Below are positions 1-8,101 of a stretch of DNA of 32,161 bases, piece by piece. Where the stretch lies: assembly GCA_910586095.1 (NCBI GenBank), contig CAJUHQ010000025.1:1-32161 (forward strand), in the 5' to 3' direction. The DNA comes from an uncultured Lachnospiraceae bacterium. Lineage in GTDB: Bacteria; Bacillota; Clostridia; Lachnospirales; Lachnospiraceae. The notes below the pieces were generated by a model, which saw only the letters and a program-made list of their open reading frames with translations, was not told where the DNA came from and searched no databases. The position numbers and the translations under genes are program-made. Position 1 is the first letter of the stretch, and each line of letters starts with the position of its first letter.

Positions 1-188
1 AATCTGGAAAATCTTGTGAAGAATGGACTGAAAAAGAATTTTTACAACTTGTACTCGAAGTTAAGACTTATGTATCTCCTCTAGTATCTTATCAGCAAAA
101 AACCGAGGAACAAATTGCAAATTGTACTAACCAAGAAGAATTGGACGACATTATAATTGATTATACTTCTGTTAAACTTAAGAAATAA
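1..188 (+). CDS. 3' end of an unknown protein gene (5' cut by window edge)
   Basis: An open frame runs from the window edge (first complete codon at base 3) to a TAA at 186-188, giving 61 C-terminal residues. It is rich in Glu, Lys and Gln and ends in VKLKK. No signal peptide, membrane segment or known motif is visible, so I do not recognise the family. It is followed within ten bases by a strong terminator, which supports it as the real end of a gene. It lies on the left side of the ssrA 3' end, so it could be the last gene of an element integrated there, but that is inference. Confidence 0.6.
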   Translation, partial: SGKSCEEWTEKEFLQLVLEVKTYVSPLVSYQQKTEEQIANCTNQEELDDIIIDYTSVKLKK

Positions 189-197
189 TTTTTGTAG

Positions 198-233
198 GGC
201 AATGCTACTTTTTATAGCATTGCCCTATTTTTT
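198..233 (+). terminator. Rho-independent terminator of the left-edge gene
   Basis: A perfect 11-bp inverted repeat (gggcaatgcta at 198-208, tagcattgccc at 216-226) with a 7-nt loop is followed by a T-run at 228-234. It starts ten bases after the stop codon of the left-edge gene. Confidence 0.9.
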
Positions 234-580
234 ACGATTTTGAAGACTAAAACTATATACTTGTTTTTTATTTTTAGAGAATAAATACTTATCGAACAAA
301 TAATCCAAACAAGTAATCGAATGTATTTGCTATGAATGAAAAATTTATAACAGGAATACTATAAATGATTTAATTGAGTTGTTCTTTGGCACAGCTTTTA
401 AACAATAATATTTTGCGTAGCATCAGCATCATATATATAATTTCTTATTCATATACAAACTCATATCCGAATCACCTTTGCATCAATAAATATATAACTT
501 TTTGACCCCAATCTTGACCCCAATTATAATGATTTGAAATGGTTTCAAATGGTCTAAATTGCACTATTTTTCAAATATAC
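234..580. other. Gene-free AT-rich stretch with short repeats beside ssrA
   Basis: I see no credible gene here. It holds a direct repeat of gaccccaat at 504-512 and 516-524, and a perfect inverted repeat at 532-550 (8-bp arms, 3-nt loop). It borders the 3' end of the tmRNA gene. Such repeats near an ssrA 3' end could be recombinase-binding sites left by an integrated element, but no integrase or second attachment core is present in the window. Confidence 0.35.
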
Positions 581-621
581 AAAAAAAGAAATGCCTGAAA
601 TCCAACGTTTTCAAGCATTTC
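581..621 (-). terminator. Terminator of the tmRNA gene
   Basis: On the minus strand a stem formed by 609-621 and 588-600 (12 of 13 positions pair) is followed by a run of seven T (plus-strand A at 581-587). It begins seven bases after the 3' end of the mature tmRNA. Confidence 0.85.
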
Positions 622-627
622 ACTTAC

Positions 628-971
628 TGGAGTAGACGGGAGTCGAACCCGTGTCCAAAAAACTATCCCATGTACTTCTACAGGCTTAGTTGATTGTTTT
701 GAGCAAGCTCATTTCCCTTCTAATTAGGAGAATCAACGCTCCTAATTAGTCAGTAGCTTCATAATACGCCCACATGCGCAAAGCTTAACATGTGTCGTTT
801 CCTACAAAATCGGTGCCTGGATTCTACTGTGTAGGTGCACTAGGCCAGACAGCAGCTATTAAGCTGCGAGTGCTAAATTATCTTCAGCGTTTAATTTTAA
901 TTTTGGAATTAACGCATACCTACGACCTGCTTCTCCATCTTCAAATTCCCTGTCGAAACCTTTACTACCCC
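628..971 (-). ncRNA. ssrA: tmRNA (transfer-messenger RNA)
   Basis: This RNA rescues stalled ribosomes: its tRNA-like end is charged with alanine, and its internal frame adds a degradation tag. The minus-strand 5' end GGGGTAGT (from 971) pairs over seven positions with CTACTCC near the 3' end, leaving A at 628 as the discriminator base, so CCA is not encoded. The T arm (GGTTCGACTCC) is at the 3' end and the conserved GTTTCGACAGG is near the 5' end. The tag frame ends at a TAA near 868-870 and reads ALIPKLKLNAEDNLALAA if the resume codon is the GCG near 920. The last ten residues of that tag are certain in frame, but the exact resume codon is less sure. Length is 344 nt, normal for bacterial tmRNA. 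Confidence 0.95.
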
Positions 972-989
972 TAATATTAGGGTTTTTTA

Positions 990-1018
990 ATATTAACATA
1001 AAAGAAAAATGATGTCAA
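990..1018 (-). promoter_or_regulatory. Promoter of the tmRNA gene
   Basis: The minus strand has a perfect -35 box TTGACA (1013-1018), a 17-nt spacer and a -10 box TAATAT (990-995). Transcription would start near 983, about a dozen bases before the mature 5' end at 971, which fits 5' processing by RNase P. Confidence 0.85.
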
Positions 1019-1122
1019 GTAAAAAATTCTTTTTTTCTGCTTCTGTCATCCTGTTATAAAATTCCTGTAGTTCTTTTGGACAAAGGACAAAAGATCTCTT
1101 TTTTATAGCAAATTACCAAACC

Positions 1123-1794
1123 TCATTCAAACACCAAACCTTCTTTATTACACAACTCATAAAAACTCCCATTTCTGTTATTTCCCTCCCATTCAAAATA
1201 AATTTGATACAATCTCACATAATACTTAAACTCTTCCACAAGTTGCGGTTCTATCGATTGTTCTGAAAGAATTTTATTTGCAATCCCTACAATACTTTCA
1301 AATTCTTCCTTCGTAATACCACAGCTTTCTGGAAAATGATGTTGTCCCCACCATAAAGAATCAAGCTGCTCGCTAAAATAAAAATGAACCGTTTGTGTAT
1401 CGCATTTTTCATGCATGTATGCGCGCTTTAAAATAGGATAGAAATCATGTTCAAGTTTCGGATCATGTGGGTTATAACTATTTCCAAAAATCTGATACGC
1501 CCACCGCATCTGTGGCATTTTGTTTTTTTCACATTCGTGATTTAAATAGTTGTCCAATAATTCTGTCATCTGAAATGGCAGATGACGTCTGGGCAAGTCA
1601 TCACCTGGAAATCGCATCTCGTCTAGGTATTCTCTACAAAATTGAAACAAAATAGCATCCGTATCCTCCTCAGAAACATTCTCCTTAAAATATTTTGTAA
1701 ATGCAAATAAAAAGCTATTTGCCTGCTTTTTTAGCCCCTTTTTACGCAAATCCCAATATTTTTGTATCTCTGTGATAAACTGCTCATAATCCAT
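1123..1794 (-). CDS. Hypothetical protein, soluble, 223 residues
   Basis: I do not recognise this protein. The ATG at 1794 is chosen because AAGGAG stands seven bases before it; a longer frame exists but has no ribosome binding site. The product begins MDYEQFITEIQKYW, is mostly charged and aromatic with many Tyr, Trp and His residues, and has no signal peptide or membrane segment, so it is probably cytoplasmic. It lies 127 bases downstream of the Sel1-repeat gene on the same strand and may share a transcript with it. A role as partner of the upstream genes is only a guess from position. Confidence 0.75.
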   Translation of the reverse strand: MDYEQFITEIQKYWDLRKKGLKKQANSFLFAFTKYFKENVSEEDTDAILFQFCREYLDEMRFPGDDLPRRHLPFQMTELLDNYLNHECEKNKMPQMRWAYQIFGNSYNPHDPKLEHDFYPILKRAYMHEKCDTQTVHFYFSEQLDSLWWGQHHFPESCGITKEEFESIVGIANKILSEQSIEPQLVEEFKYYVRLYQIYFEWEGNNRNGSFYELCNKEGLVFE

Positions 1795-1921
1795 GTTCAA
1801 ACTCCTTTGTAAGACACGTCCTAAACAATTCTCTAATCGGAAACTATGCACTAACTTTCATGTCACAGCAAAGCTGCGACTCAAATCAGAATAAAAAACA
1901 AATCTTTGCCTAAAAATAATG

Positions 1922-3157
1922 TTATTTTCGCCGCCAGACTCCAAACAGGCTTTTCTTATAATGTTTTAATGCCTCTATTGCCGGCCCATAATTTCCCGCC
2001 GCTTTCAAGTATTCTACACCCTTTTCAATGTCCTCTTGTACCCCGATTCCCTCGGCATACATCATTCCTAGCCCATAGTTTTTATAGCAGGAATTTTTGC
2101 TCCTCTCCAATAATACCTTTCCTCGCGCTGGCTCCTGCTGGCATCCATACCCTAATAGATAGCAGATTCCCAACAAATCATACTTAACATATTCCGGCTC
2201 CTCATCTTTCTCTAGCCATTGAATCGCTCGTGCATAGTCAACAGCCGTACCACAGCCGTGGAAATACATGATTCCCAACTGGCGGCAAGCATAGCTGTCG
2301 TTACCGTAGTTGGCGGTTTTTTCGTAACACTCCCGTGCATAGGTTAGATCCTGTTCTACCGCCTTACCATCCCAATAAATATCCGCCACAATATGCCAAC
2401 TCCACAGGTGTCCAGCCTGCGCCGCCTTAAGTGCCCAAAAAAGGGCTTCTTTTGGATTGTCCGCAGTGTATGCAAGATGTTCGGCAAAAGCATGCATCCA
2501 CTCAGGATATTCCCTTTGGGCACCTTGTCGCATGATTTCCACTGCTTTTTCGGGTTCTGGTGAAATCAGATCCCCTCTCCCATATTCATAATAATGACAA
2601 TAATTTCTCCCTGCCAGAATCATGCCACCAGAAAATGCCTTTTCAAACCAAGAAATGCTTTGTTCCATCTTCTGTCGCCGCCAAGCATCCCATTCTTTTT
2701 GACTTTCAAACTCACTTTCCCTTCTGTTCTCAATCTCTATGATATCCAAAAAATAATAGGTATTCCCAATCATATACTGACAGAATGGACATCCATTTTC
2801 GGCTTTTTCATGGATTTCTTCCCATGCCTCTTCTATGCTGTCAAATGGCATAATCTCCCGCAACTGTGGAGTTAGCATATCCATACGAAGAGCCCCCAAA
2901 ACTGCTGCCGCGCTACCTAGAGAGATTGCCTGATGAATCATTGCATAGGCGGCCGCTTCATTTTCTGTAAAAGGATGGTATTCCCAACTATAACAGGAAC
3001 CAGAAAAGCAACGAGAGAGGAAATAACAGGCATCTCCATCCCCATCCTTTGCCGCAAGTAACAATGCATCTGCCGCCGCTTTTGCCCTGTCATTATCACA
3101 ACAATAATAGAGATCTTCAATAGCCTTATCCACCACATCATTAAAATACTTTCCCAT
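1922..3157 (-). CDS. Sel1-like (TPR-type) repeat protein
   Basis: The 411-residue product carries several Sel1-type repeats of about 36 residues, clearest at about residues 250-400 (LGIMYFHGCGTAVDYARAI, LLGICYLLGYG, YGLGMMYAEGIGVQEDIEKG). Such repeats form helical solenoids that bind partner proteins. There is no signal peptide, so it is likely cytoplasmic. The first ATG overlaps the last 17 bases of the upstream membrane-protein gene in another frame, suggesting translational coupling; the ribosome binding site itself is weak. The function is unknown; the repeat fold says scaffold or adaptor, and its partner may be the upstream membrane protein. Confidence 0.85.
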   Translation of the reverse strand: MGKYFNDVVDKAIEDLYYCCDNDRAKAAADALLLAAKDGDGDACYFLSRCFSGSCYSWEYHPFTENEAAAYAMIHQAISLGSAAAVLGALRMDMLTPQLREIMPFDSIEEAWEEIHEKAENGCPFCQYMIGNTYYFLDIIEIENRRESEFESQKEWDAWRRQKMEQSISWFEKAFSGGMILAGRNYCHYYEYGRGDLISPEPEKAVEIMRQGAQREYPEWMHAFAEHLAYTADNPKEALFWALKAAQAGHLWSWHIVADIYWDGKAVEQDLTYARECYEKTANYGNDSYACRQLGIMYFHGCGTAVDYARAIQWLEKDEEPEYVKYDLLGICYLLGYGCQQEPARGKVLLERSKNSCYKNYGLGMMYAEGIGVQEDIEKGVEYLKAAGNYGPAIEALKHYKKSLFGVWRRK

Positions 3158-4235
3158 GCTTCTTCTCGCCCTTTCTCTTTGCTTTTTCTATTTGGGCAGT
3201 AATATCAACCCAACCACTTATTTCTTCAAAAAAACCGTGATCTAGATAATTGACCAGCCAAAATTTCACCTGCGTTACAGTTCCTTCTCTCGCAAAAAAT
3301 CTGATATCCCCTTTCTCCGTATTATTGGTACACCAGATAACCATCAACTCATTTTGAATACCAGGAAATAAATCAAACGCCTGCGTTCCCCACTCTAAGA
3401 ATACTTTCTGATACTTTCTCTCATAAATGCCTTCAATGGCCAATTCCACATCCCTAGCAGAAAAAAATTTGTGTTCATCATGCCAGCTTTCTCCAAAAAT
3501 AACCAAAAATTGACGCCAATACGTCATTTGTCCTTTCTGATTAGTCAGAAGCTGATGACAAAACGATACTATATCTTCTACATCTTCCTGCCGATCATCT
3601 ACTTCGTCCCATTGAGCATTTTCTTCGTTTTGGCTAACTATCTCTTTGTCCTGTTGGGCAAGTACTTTACTGTTTTCCCATTCAGAAAAATCAGGATTGC
3701 CTGCTAACAACTGTCTTAACCATTCCACTGCCATATCTATGTTCATGCTCTTTTGGTATATCTGATATCCATTCTCTGGCATTTCAAAAAAAGCCATCAA
3801 AATCATATCGCAGCGACAAACGCAAGTGATTTGCTTTAACATACCATTATGTTCTTTTGCAGGAAGATATGGCAGAATCTGAAGATCAAAATGTTTGTAC
3901 TCGTTACCTTCTGCAAGAATCTCCATCTGTTTTTGCAAAAGTTCAGGCGTAACCAGAGAACTTTTGTTTCCGTATGTATCAGTAAGAATAAATTGGATAG
4001 TGGGTGCTTGATTTAACTTTTTATTTGGTCTGACCAAATCACGCACTCCATCCCATATTCCCAACAAACCAAATCCTGTCATACCAAGTCCAATCAGAAA
4101 TCGGACGATTCCAATCCCTTCCCTAATCTGCACAAACCCCATAATGACTAAACCCAAACCCAAAAATGCCCCATAACCTCCTAATATAAGAGGTATCAGG
4201 CGCAGCCGCTTTCCTGCTCTATTATTTTTTCCCAT
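3141..4235 (-). CDS. Hypothetical membrane protein with two N-terminal TM helices
   Basis: The ATG at 4235 is chosen because AGGAG precedes it by seven bases; the TTG 18 bases upstream lies across that site. The 364-residue product has a short basic N-terminus, two adjacent hydrophobic helices (about residues 13-35 and 41-58), then a long soluble region probably in the cytoplasm. The soluble part contains an acidic stretch (DEVDDRQEDVEDIVSF). I recognise no family. It overlaps the start of the Sel1-repeat gene, so the two are probably made together and could form a membrane-tethered complex (inference). Confidence 0.75.
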   Translation of the reverse strand: MGKNNRAGKRLRLIPLILGGYGAFLGLGLVIMGFVQIREGIGIVRFLIGLGMTGFGLLGIWDGVRDLVRPNKKLNQAPTIQFILTDTYGNKSSLVTPELLQKQMEILAEGNEYKHFDLQILPYLPAKEHNGMLKQITCVCRCDMILMAFFEMPENGYQIYQKSMNIDMAVEWLRQLLAGNPDFSEWENSKVLAQQDKEIVSQNEENAQWDEVDDRQEDVEDIVSFCHQLLTNQKGQMTYWRQFLVIFGESWHDEHKFFSARDVELAIEGIYERKYQKVFLEWGTQAFDLFPGIQNELMVIWCTNNTEKGDIRFFAREGTVTQVKFWLVNYLDHGFFEEISGWVDITAQIEKAKRKGEKKHGKVF

Positions 4236-4332
4236 AATTTGTCTCCTCGCCAATCTTATCGTTTTTTATCTAGCCAGTCTGTTTCTAAAATTCAACATGA
4301 AAAAATAGAAATAAAAGATAGAAATAATTAAA

Positions 4333-4914
4333 CTAATATAATAAGGGTTGAAATTCTTCCTCATTTTTCCATTTATCCCATCTTCGCGGATGTCTTGGTT
4401 CGTTGTTTGATTTATTGGTACTATAACAGTAGATCTTTTGGTCCTTTATAGCCTTTTTTGTTTCTGCAATTCTTTCTCTATAATATGATGCTGCTAATTG
4501 ATTGGTCCATCCCCATGCCGCAAAGATACTATGTGCCTTTTTACTATTTTTACAGATTTCCTCACAATTTTTGTGTAAGATTTTTTTGTTTTGTAAATCT
4601 ACTTTTGATATCGTTTCTATTTTAGTCCCATAAAATGGAATAATATTCATAATAATGACTTTACCATACCCGAACTCATATAAATAGTTTAACACCTTAT
4701 TTACAGTTCTGTCAGAACAATTTTCATTTGCTTTACTGGGATTTTGCATAATAATCATTGCCGTTTTAGCTCTTTTTTCCTTATTATAAGTCGCAAAGCT
4801 ACTTACCACATCACTTGCAGGCACAAAACGAATAGTAAGATAGTATCTATATGCTTCGTTTTGAGGATAACATTCTATACTATTTTGATCTACAAATTTA
4901 GGATATGTTATCAC
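4333..4914 (-). CDS. DUF1643 family protein
   Basis: The 193-residue product matches the DUF1643 layout as I recall it: an N-terminal beta region ending in the MQNPSKA motif (about residues 55-61, equivalent to the family's LNPSTA), a segment on the pattern tvnkvlnylyefGYGkviimNi (about residues 69-92), an AAWGW motif (about 132-136) and a C-terminal PRHPRRW segment equivalent to the family's G-x-P-x-HP-L. The biochemical function of the family is unknown. It is often found on mobile elements and close to restriction or DNA-modification genes. Here it stands alone, with unrelated neighbours. There is no signal peptide, so it is cytoplasmic. Confidence 0.85.
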   Translation of the reverse strand: MITYPKFVDQNSIECYPQNEAYRYYLTIRFVPASDVVSSFATYNKEKRAKTAMIIMQNPSKANENCSDRTVNKVLNYLYEFGYGKVIIMNIIPFYGTKIETISKVDLQNKKILHKNCEEICKNSKKAHSIFAAWGWTNQLAASYYRERIAETKKAIKDQKIYCYSTNKSNNEPRHPRRWDKWKNEEEFQPLLY

Positions 4915-4996
4915 TTTTTTGATCTCTTCCTTTTATTGTTATATTTTTATGTGTCTAGTATGTATATCAATCAATAATTTTATTTTCATTTATTTA

Positions 4997-5206
4997 TTAA
5001 TATTCTTTTGACACAGTATCCAAATCATATGTTTTCATAAAAGTATCTAAGTCCTGCGTATTTTTTATAAACATTACTTCCTCAAAATGTCCTGTATGTA
5101 TATCCTTGAATCCTGCTACCTGCTCTCCTGTACAAATACTACATCGAAGAACTGGTCTTTGCTTTTCTCTGTCATACTCTCTTTTCTTGACTTTTTTTCC
5201 AAACAT
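4997..5206 (-). CDS. Small conserved protein with a CxxC motif
   Basis: The ATG at 5206 is preferred over a TTG at 5242 because the product then starts with the basic MFGKKVKKREYDREK, as in related clostridial proteins I recall; GTGGGG lies about nine bases upstream as a weak ribosome binding site. The 69-residue protein has RCSICTGEQVAGFKD near residues 21-35, a single CxxC pair that might bind metal or be redox active. Similar proteins are sometimes annotated as aspartate dehydrogenase, but this one is far too short and lacks a nucleotide-binding fold. The function is unknown. Confidence 0.7.
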   Translation of the reverse strand: MFGKKVKKREYDREKQRPVLRCSICTGEQVAGFKDIHTGHFEEVMFIKNTQDLDTFMKTYDLDTVSKEY

Positions 5207-5431
5207 ATTTTGTACCCCACTCTTTTTTAGCCTATCAAACAAACGACTATCATATTTTCATAAAAAATATTTATATTACTTCTTAACAAATATATTTTAT
5301 TATAACAGCATTTGAGAATTTTATAAATCCTTCTTTGCATAAACTATATCAATAATAGATCAAAACTGGTGACAATTTTGTCTGTGCTATCTATGTGCTA
5401 TGACTAAGTAGTTTCCTAAAATGAGGTTCTT

Positions 5432-5905
5432 ATGTTGTCCAAACAAAAAATTTATGGTATCGCCATTGCAATCACTCTTAGTACAGGCGGGCTTTGTACC
5501 TTTCTGATTCGCAATGATATCCATATGTACCAGACTGTAAACAAACCCGCCCTCTCTCCAACCCCACTACTCTTCCCAGTCATGTGGACTCTTCTATATA
5601 TTTTAATGGGTATAAGTAGCGCTCGCATTTATCTACAAAAAGAAAAATATCCTTTTGAGACAATGGATGCATTGTTCACTGACACGTTGCAACTAGTAGC
5701 CAGCTTTTTCTGGCCTCTTATTTTCTTTCACATGCATACCTTTTTATTTTCCCTTCTATGGCTTATCCTTCTATGGACTCTGCTCTTAAGGATGCTTTTT
5801 AAATTCAGTGTGTTGGATCAAACTGCTGCTTTCCTACAAATTCCATATTTTTTATGGGTTACTTTTACAGGATATCTCAATTTGATGATTTATCTTCTCA
5901 ACTAA
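5432..5905 (+). CDS. tspO: TspO/MBR family membrane protein
   Basis: The 157-residue product has five hydrophobic segments and the family signature KPALSPTPLLFPVMWTLLY followed by LMG (about residues 37-60), equivalent to the WYxxLxKPxxxPPxxxFxxvWtxLY region of TspO. TspO proteins sit in the cytoplasmic membrane and bind porphyrins and other hydrophobic ligands; their role in Clostridia is unclear. ATGAGGT four bases before the ATG gives a ribosome binding site. It is the only clear plus-strand gene in this part, and it ends nine bases from the converging stop codon of the VanT-like gene. Some Trp residues typical of the family's second half are missing (FWPLIFF and WLILLW remain), so it is a divergent member. 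Confidence 0.88.
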   Translation: MLSKQKIYGIAIAITLSTGGLCTFLIRNDIHMYQTVNKPALSPTPLLFPVMWTLLYILMGISSARIYLQKEKYPFETMDALFTDTLQLVASFFWPLIFFHMHTFLFSLLWLILLWTLLLRMLFKFSVLDQTAAFLQIPYFLWVTFTGYLNLMIYLLN

Positions 5906-5914
5906 GTATAACCT

Positions 5915-8101
5915 TTAACATTCTATTATTGGAAGTCTTGTGCCCATTCTGCTAAGAAGCTCATTGCTAATACTTCCTGTGCATTGTGCAACTTTTGGTG
6001 CAGAGCATACTTTGCTGTTGTTCGCATCAATTAAGATTGCCACATCCCCCACCGAAACTGAATCCAGATCTGTTACATCAACAGCAAGCTGATCCATGCA
6101 CACACGCCCTACAATAGGAGCACTTTGCCCATTAATCAACACTCGCCCTCTTCCACAGGAAAGACTGCGCGGATAGCCATCTGCATAACCTATAGGCAAT
6201 ATAGCAATGCGACTATTTCTCTGAGCAATAAATGCTCTGTCATATCCTACACTTTCCCCTTTTCGTACAGTCCTTACTAAAACAACTCGCGCTTTTAGAG
6301 AAAGAACAGGAAGCAGATCCAATTTTAGTATAGTGTCTGAATCTTGTGTGCTAAGAATACCATAAAGCGCTATCCCCATACGAACATAATCGCCTTGTAA
6401 TTGTGGATAATTCAAAAACCCATAACTACTTTGTAAATGAATTTTAGGTATAGAAATACCACTTTCTTCCAATGTGTCAATAAAATGATAAAATTTGTCA
6501 ATTTGCTTCTCAGTGTCTGCCATAGCTTCTGGCAATAGACTGTCAGCGCAGGCTAAATGTGTATATATTCCACACACATTAAGATGTCTCATGCCAAAAA
6601 TCTTTTTTGCCTTTTGTACTTCATTGCTTGACATACCCAAACGGTGCATTCCAGTGTCTACTTTTATATGTACCTTCACTAAAATATTTTGTTTATCCAA
6701 CTCCTTTGCATACTCAAAATCAATTAGCGTCTGTGTTAAATTATACTTTTTTAGTTCTCTTGCTCGATTGACATGAGTATAGCCAAGAATTAAGATTTCT
6801 CCACAAACGCCATATGTGCGCAAACAAATCCCTTCCTCTATCGTGGCGACAGCAAATGCTTTTATTCCCATTTTATTAAGAGGCACTGCAATTTCAAATA
6901 GGCCATGCCCATATCCTTGCGCTTTCACAACAGCCATTAATTCACTATTTGGAGCCATTTCGCGGCAAAGTGTTTGCACATTATGCTCTAAATGATTTAT
7001 GTTGAGTTCAATCCAGGCTCTATTTGTATCGAAACGACACACTTTTTTATTTCCATAGAATCGGTTCCAAACAAATGCAGTGATCCCTGCCACTCCACAC
7101 GAAACTATGCAGACTGACACATAATGTACAACACTATTGTCCACCAAAATAGCTTGCGTTCTTGTAAGTCGTGCCACAAATCGTATCATTACAATCATCA
7201 TAGGATGCAAAATATAGCACAACATTGTGGCCGTTCTAAGCCATGTTGTACAATTTCCGCGCCAATGCACTATTATTCCAAATAAAAAGAATGTACACAC
7301 TGGTAAAAATAAATACATGCTGTCATGACGTTGGAGATCATAATGAAACAGCGTCATCGCTTCTGCAAACAATGCTAAAAAAGAAAATACAAATCCCACA
7401 ATACATTTTCTTAGTGATGATCCTTGCCAATAGGTTGATTTTGTCATAGATGAATCATAAACATTGTTATGACAATGTTGTAAATCTGCAATCATTCCTC
7501 CAAATACAAAAAAGATTGGTGCAAAAAACAGGCCATTGCGTGTATAATCAGACACCTCAAAAATCAATGCATATATCTTTTGTAACCCCAAAACAGACTC
7601 TGCTATTCCATAATAGCTATCACCAAATAAACCTATCAAATATAATACTGCTGTGATTGCTATTGCTTTTTTATATCCTATCCTGCGAACCAAATACCAG
7701 GCAATCACTGCCCCACTCATTGATGCTGGAAGATACCACAAGTGATACATTGTTCCATCCCAAACAATATCTTTGATAATATTAAACATAAGGTTGTCCA
7801 TTGCAAAATAATGATTATATATCATAATCGGAATATAAAATACTATCGCTGCTAGATAAATTGTCGCTGTCTTTTTTACAAAATTCCATAACTTTTTGTC
7901 ATTACGAGCATATCTAGAAATTAGAAAAAATCCTGATGTAATAAAGAAAAATGGAACAGCTAAACGCCCAATTACTCGTGTCATAATAAAGTTACTTTGT
8001 TCACTTAATGAGGATAGTGGAGAGGTATGAATCGCACAAATTAACAGAGCGGCAACCACTCTAGCACAGTCAATCCCTACATATCCATTCTTTTTATTCA
8101 T
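5915..8101 (-). CDS. vanT: VanT-like membrane serine/alanine racemase
   Basis: This is a two-domain protein of 728 residues. Residues about 1-345 are an acyltransferase-3 type membrane domain with about ten helices (it opens GIDCARVVAALLICAIH), thought to take up L-Ser. Residues about 360-728 are an alanine-racemase fold that converts L-Ser (and L-Ala) to the D form using PLP. The PLP lysine is K393 in AVVKAQGYGHG, and the catalytic Tyr region is VGYDRAFIA. At the position where alanine racemases have the active-site Tyr near the C-terminus this protein has Asn713 (SISNELLSR), a substitution linked to serine racemization in VanT. The ATG at 8101 overlaps the end of the ligase gene (ATGAATAA), so the two are coupled. 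A TTG 15 bases upstream is possible but less likely. Confidence 0.93.
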   Translation of the reverse strand: MNKKNGYVGIDCARVVAALLICAIHTSPLSSLSEQSNFIMTRVIGRLAVPFFFITSGFFLISRYARNDKKLWNFVKKTATIYLAAIVFYIPIMIYNHYFAMDNLMFNIIKDIVWDGTMYHLWYLPASMSGAVIAWYLVRRIGYKKAIAITAVLYLIGLFGDSYYGIAESVLGLQKIYALIFEVSDYTRNGLFFAPIFFVFGGMIADLQHCHNNVYDSSMTKSTYWQGSSLRKCIVGFVFSFLALFAEAMTLFHYDLQRHDSMYLFLPVCTFFLFGIIVHWRGNCTTWLRTATMLCYILHPMMIVMIRFVARLTRTQAILVDNSVVHYVSVCIVSCGVAGITAFVWNRFYGNKKVCRFDTNRAWIELNINHLEHNVQTLCREMAPNSELMAVVKAQGYGHGLFEIAVPLNKMGIKAFAVATIEEGICLRTYGVCGEILILGYTHVNRARELKKYNLTQTLIDFEYAKELDKQNILVKVHIKVDTGMHRLGMSSNEVQKAKKIFGMRHLNVCGIYTHLACADSLLPEAMADTEKQIDKFYHFIDTLEESGISIPKIHLQSSYGFLNYPQLQGDYVRMGIALYGILSTQDSDTILKLDLLPVLSLKARVVLVRTVRKGESVGYDRAFIAQRNSRIAILPIGYADGYPRSLSCGRGRVLINGQSAPIVGRVCMDQLAVDVTDLDSVSVGDVAILIDANNSKVCSAPKVAQCTGSISNELLSRMGTRLPIIEC

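Noticed and set aside
1020..1115. A minus-strand frame reading CPKELQEFYNRMTEAEKKNF just upstream of the tmRNA
   Set aside because: It looks protein-like, but it has no start codon with a ribosome binding site, is closed by a stop about 30 codons upstream, and overlaps the tmRNA promoter. It could be a gene relic, but I cannot support it.
1906..2187. Plus-strand frames opposite the Sel1-repeat gene
   Set aside because: They are shadows of the minus-strand coding sequence without ribosome binding sites.
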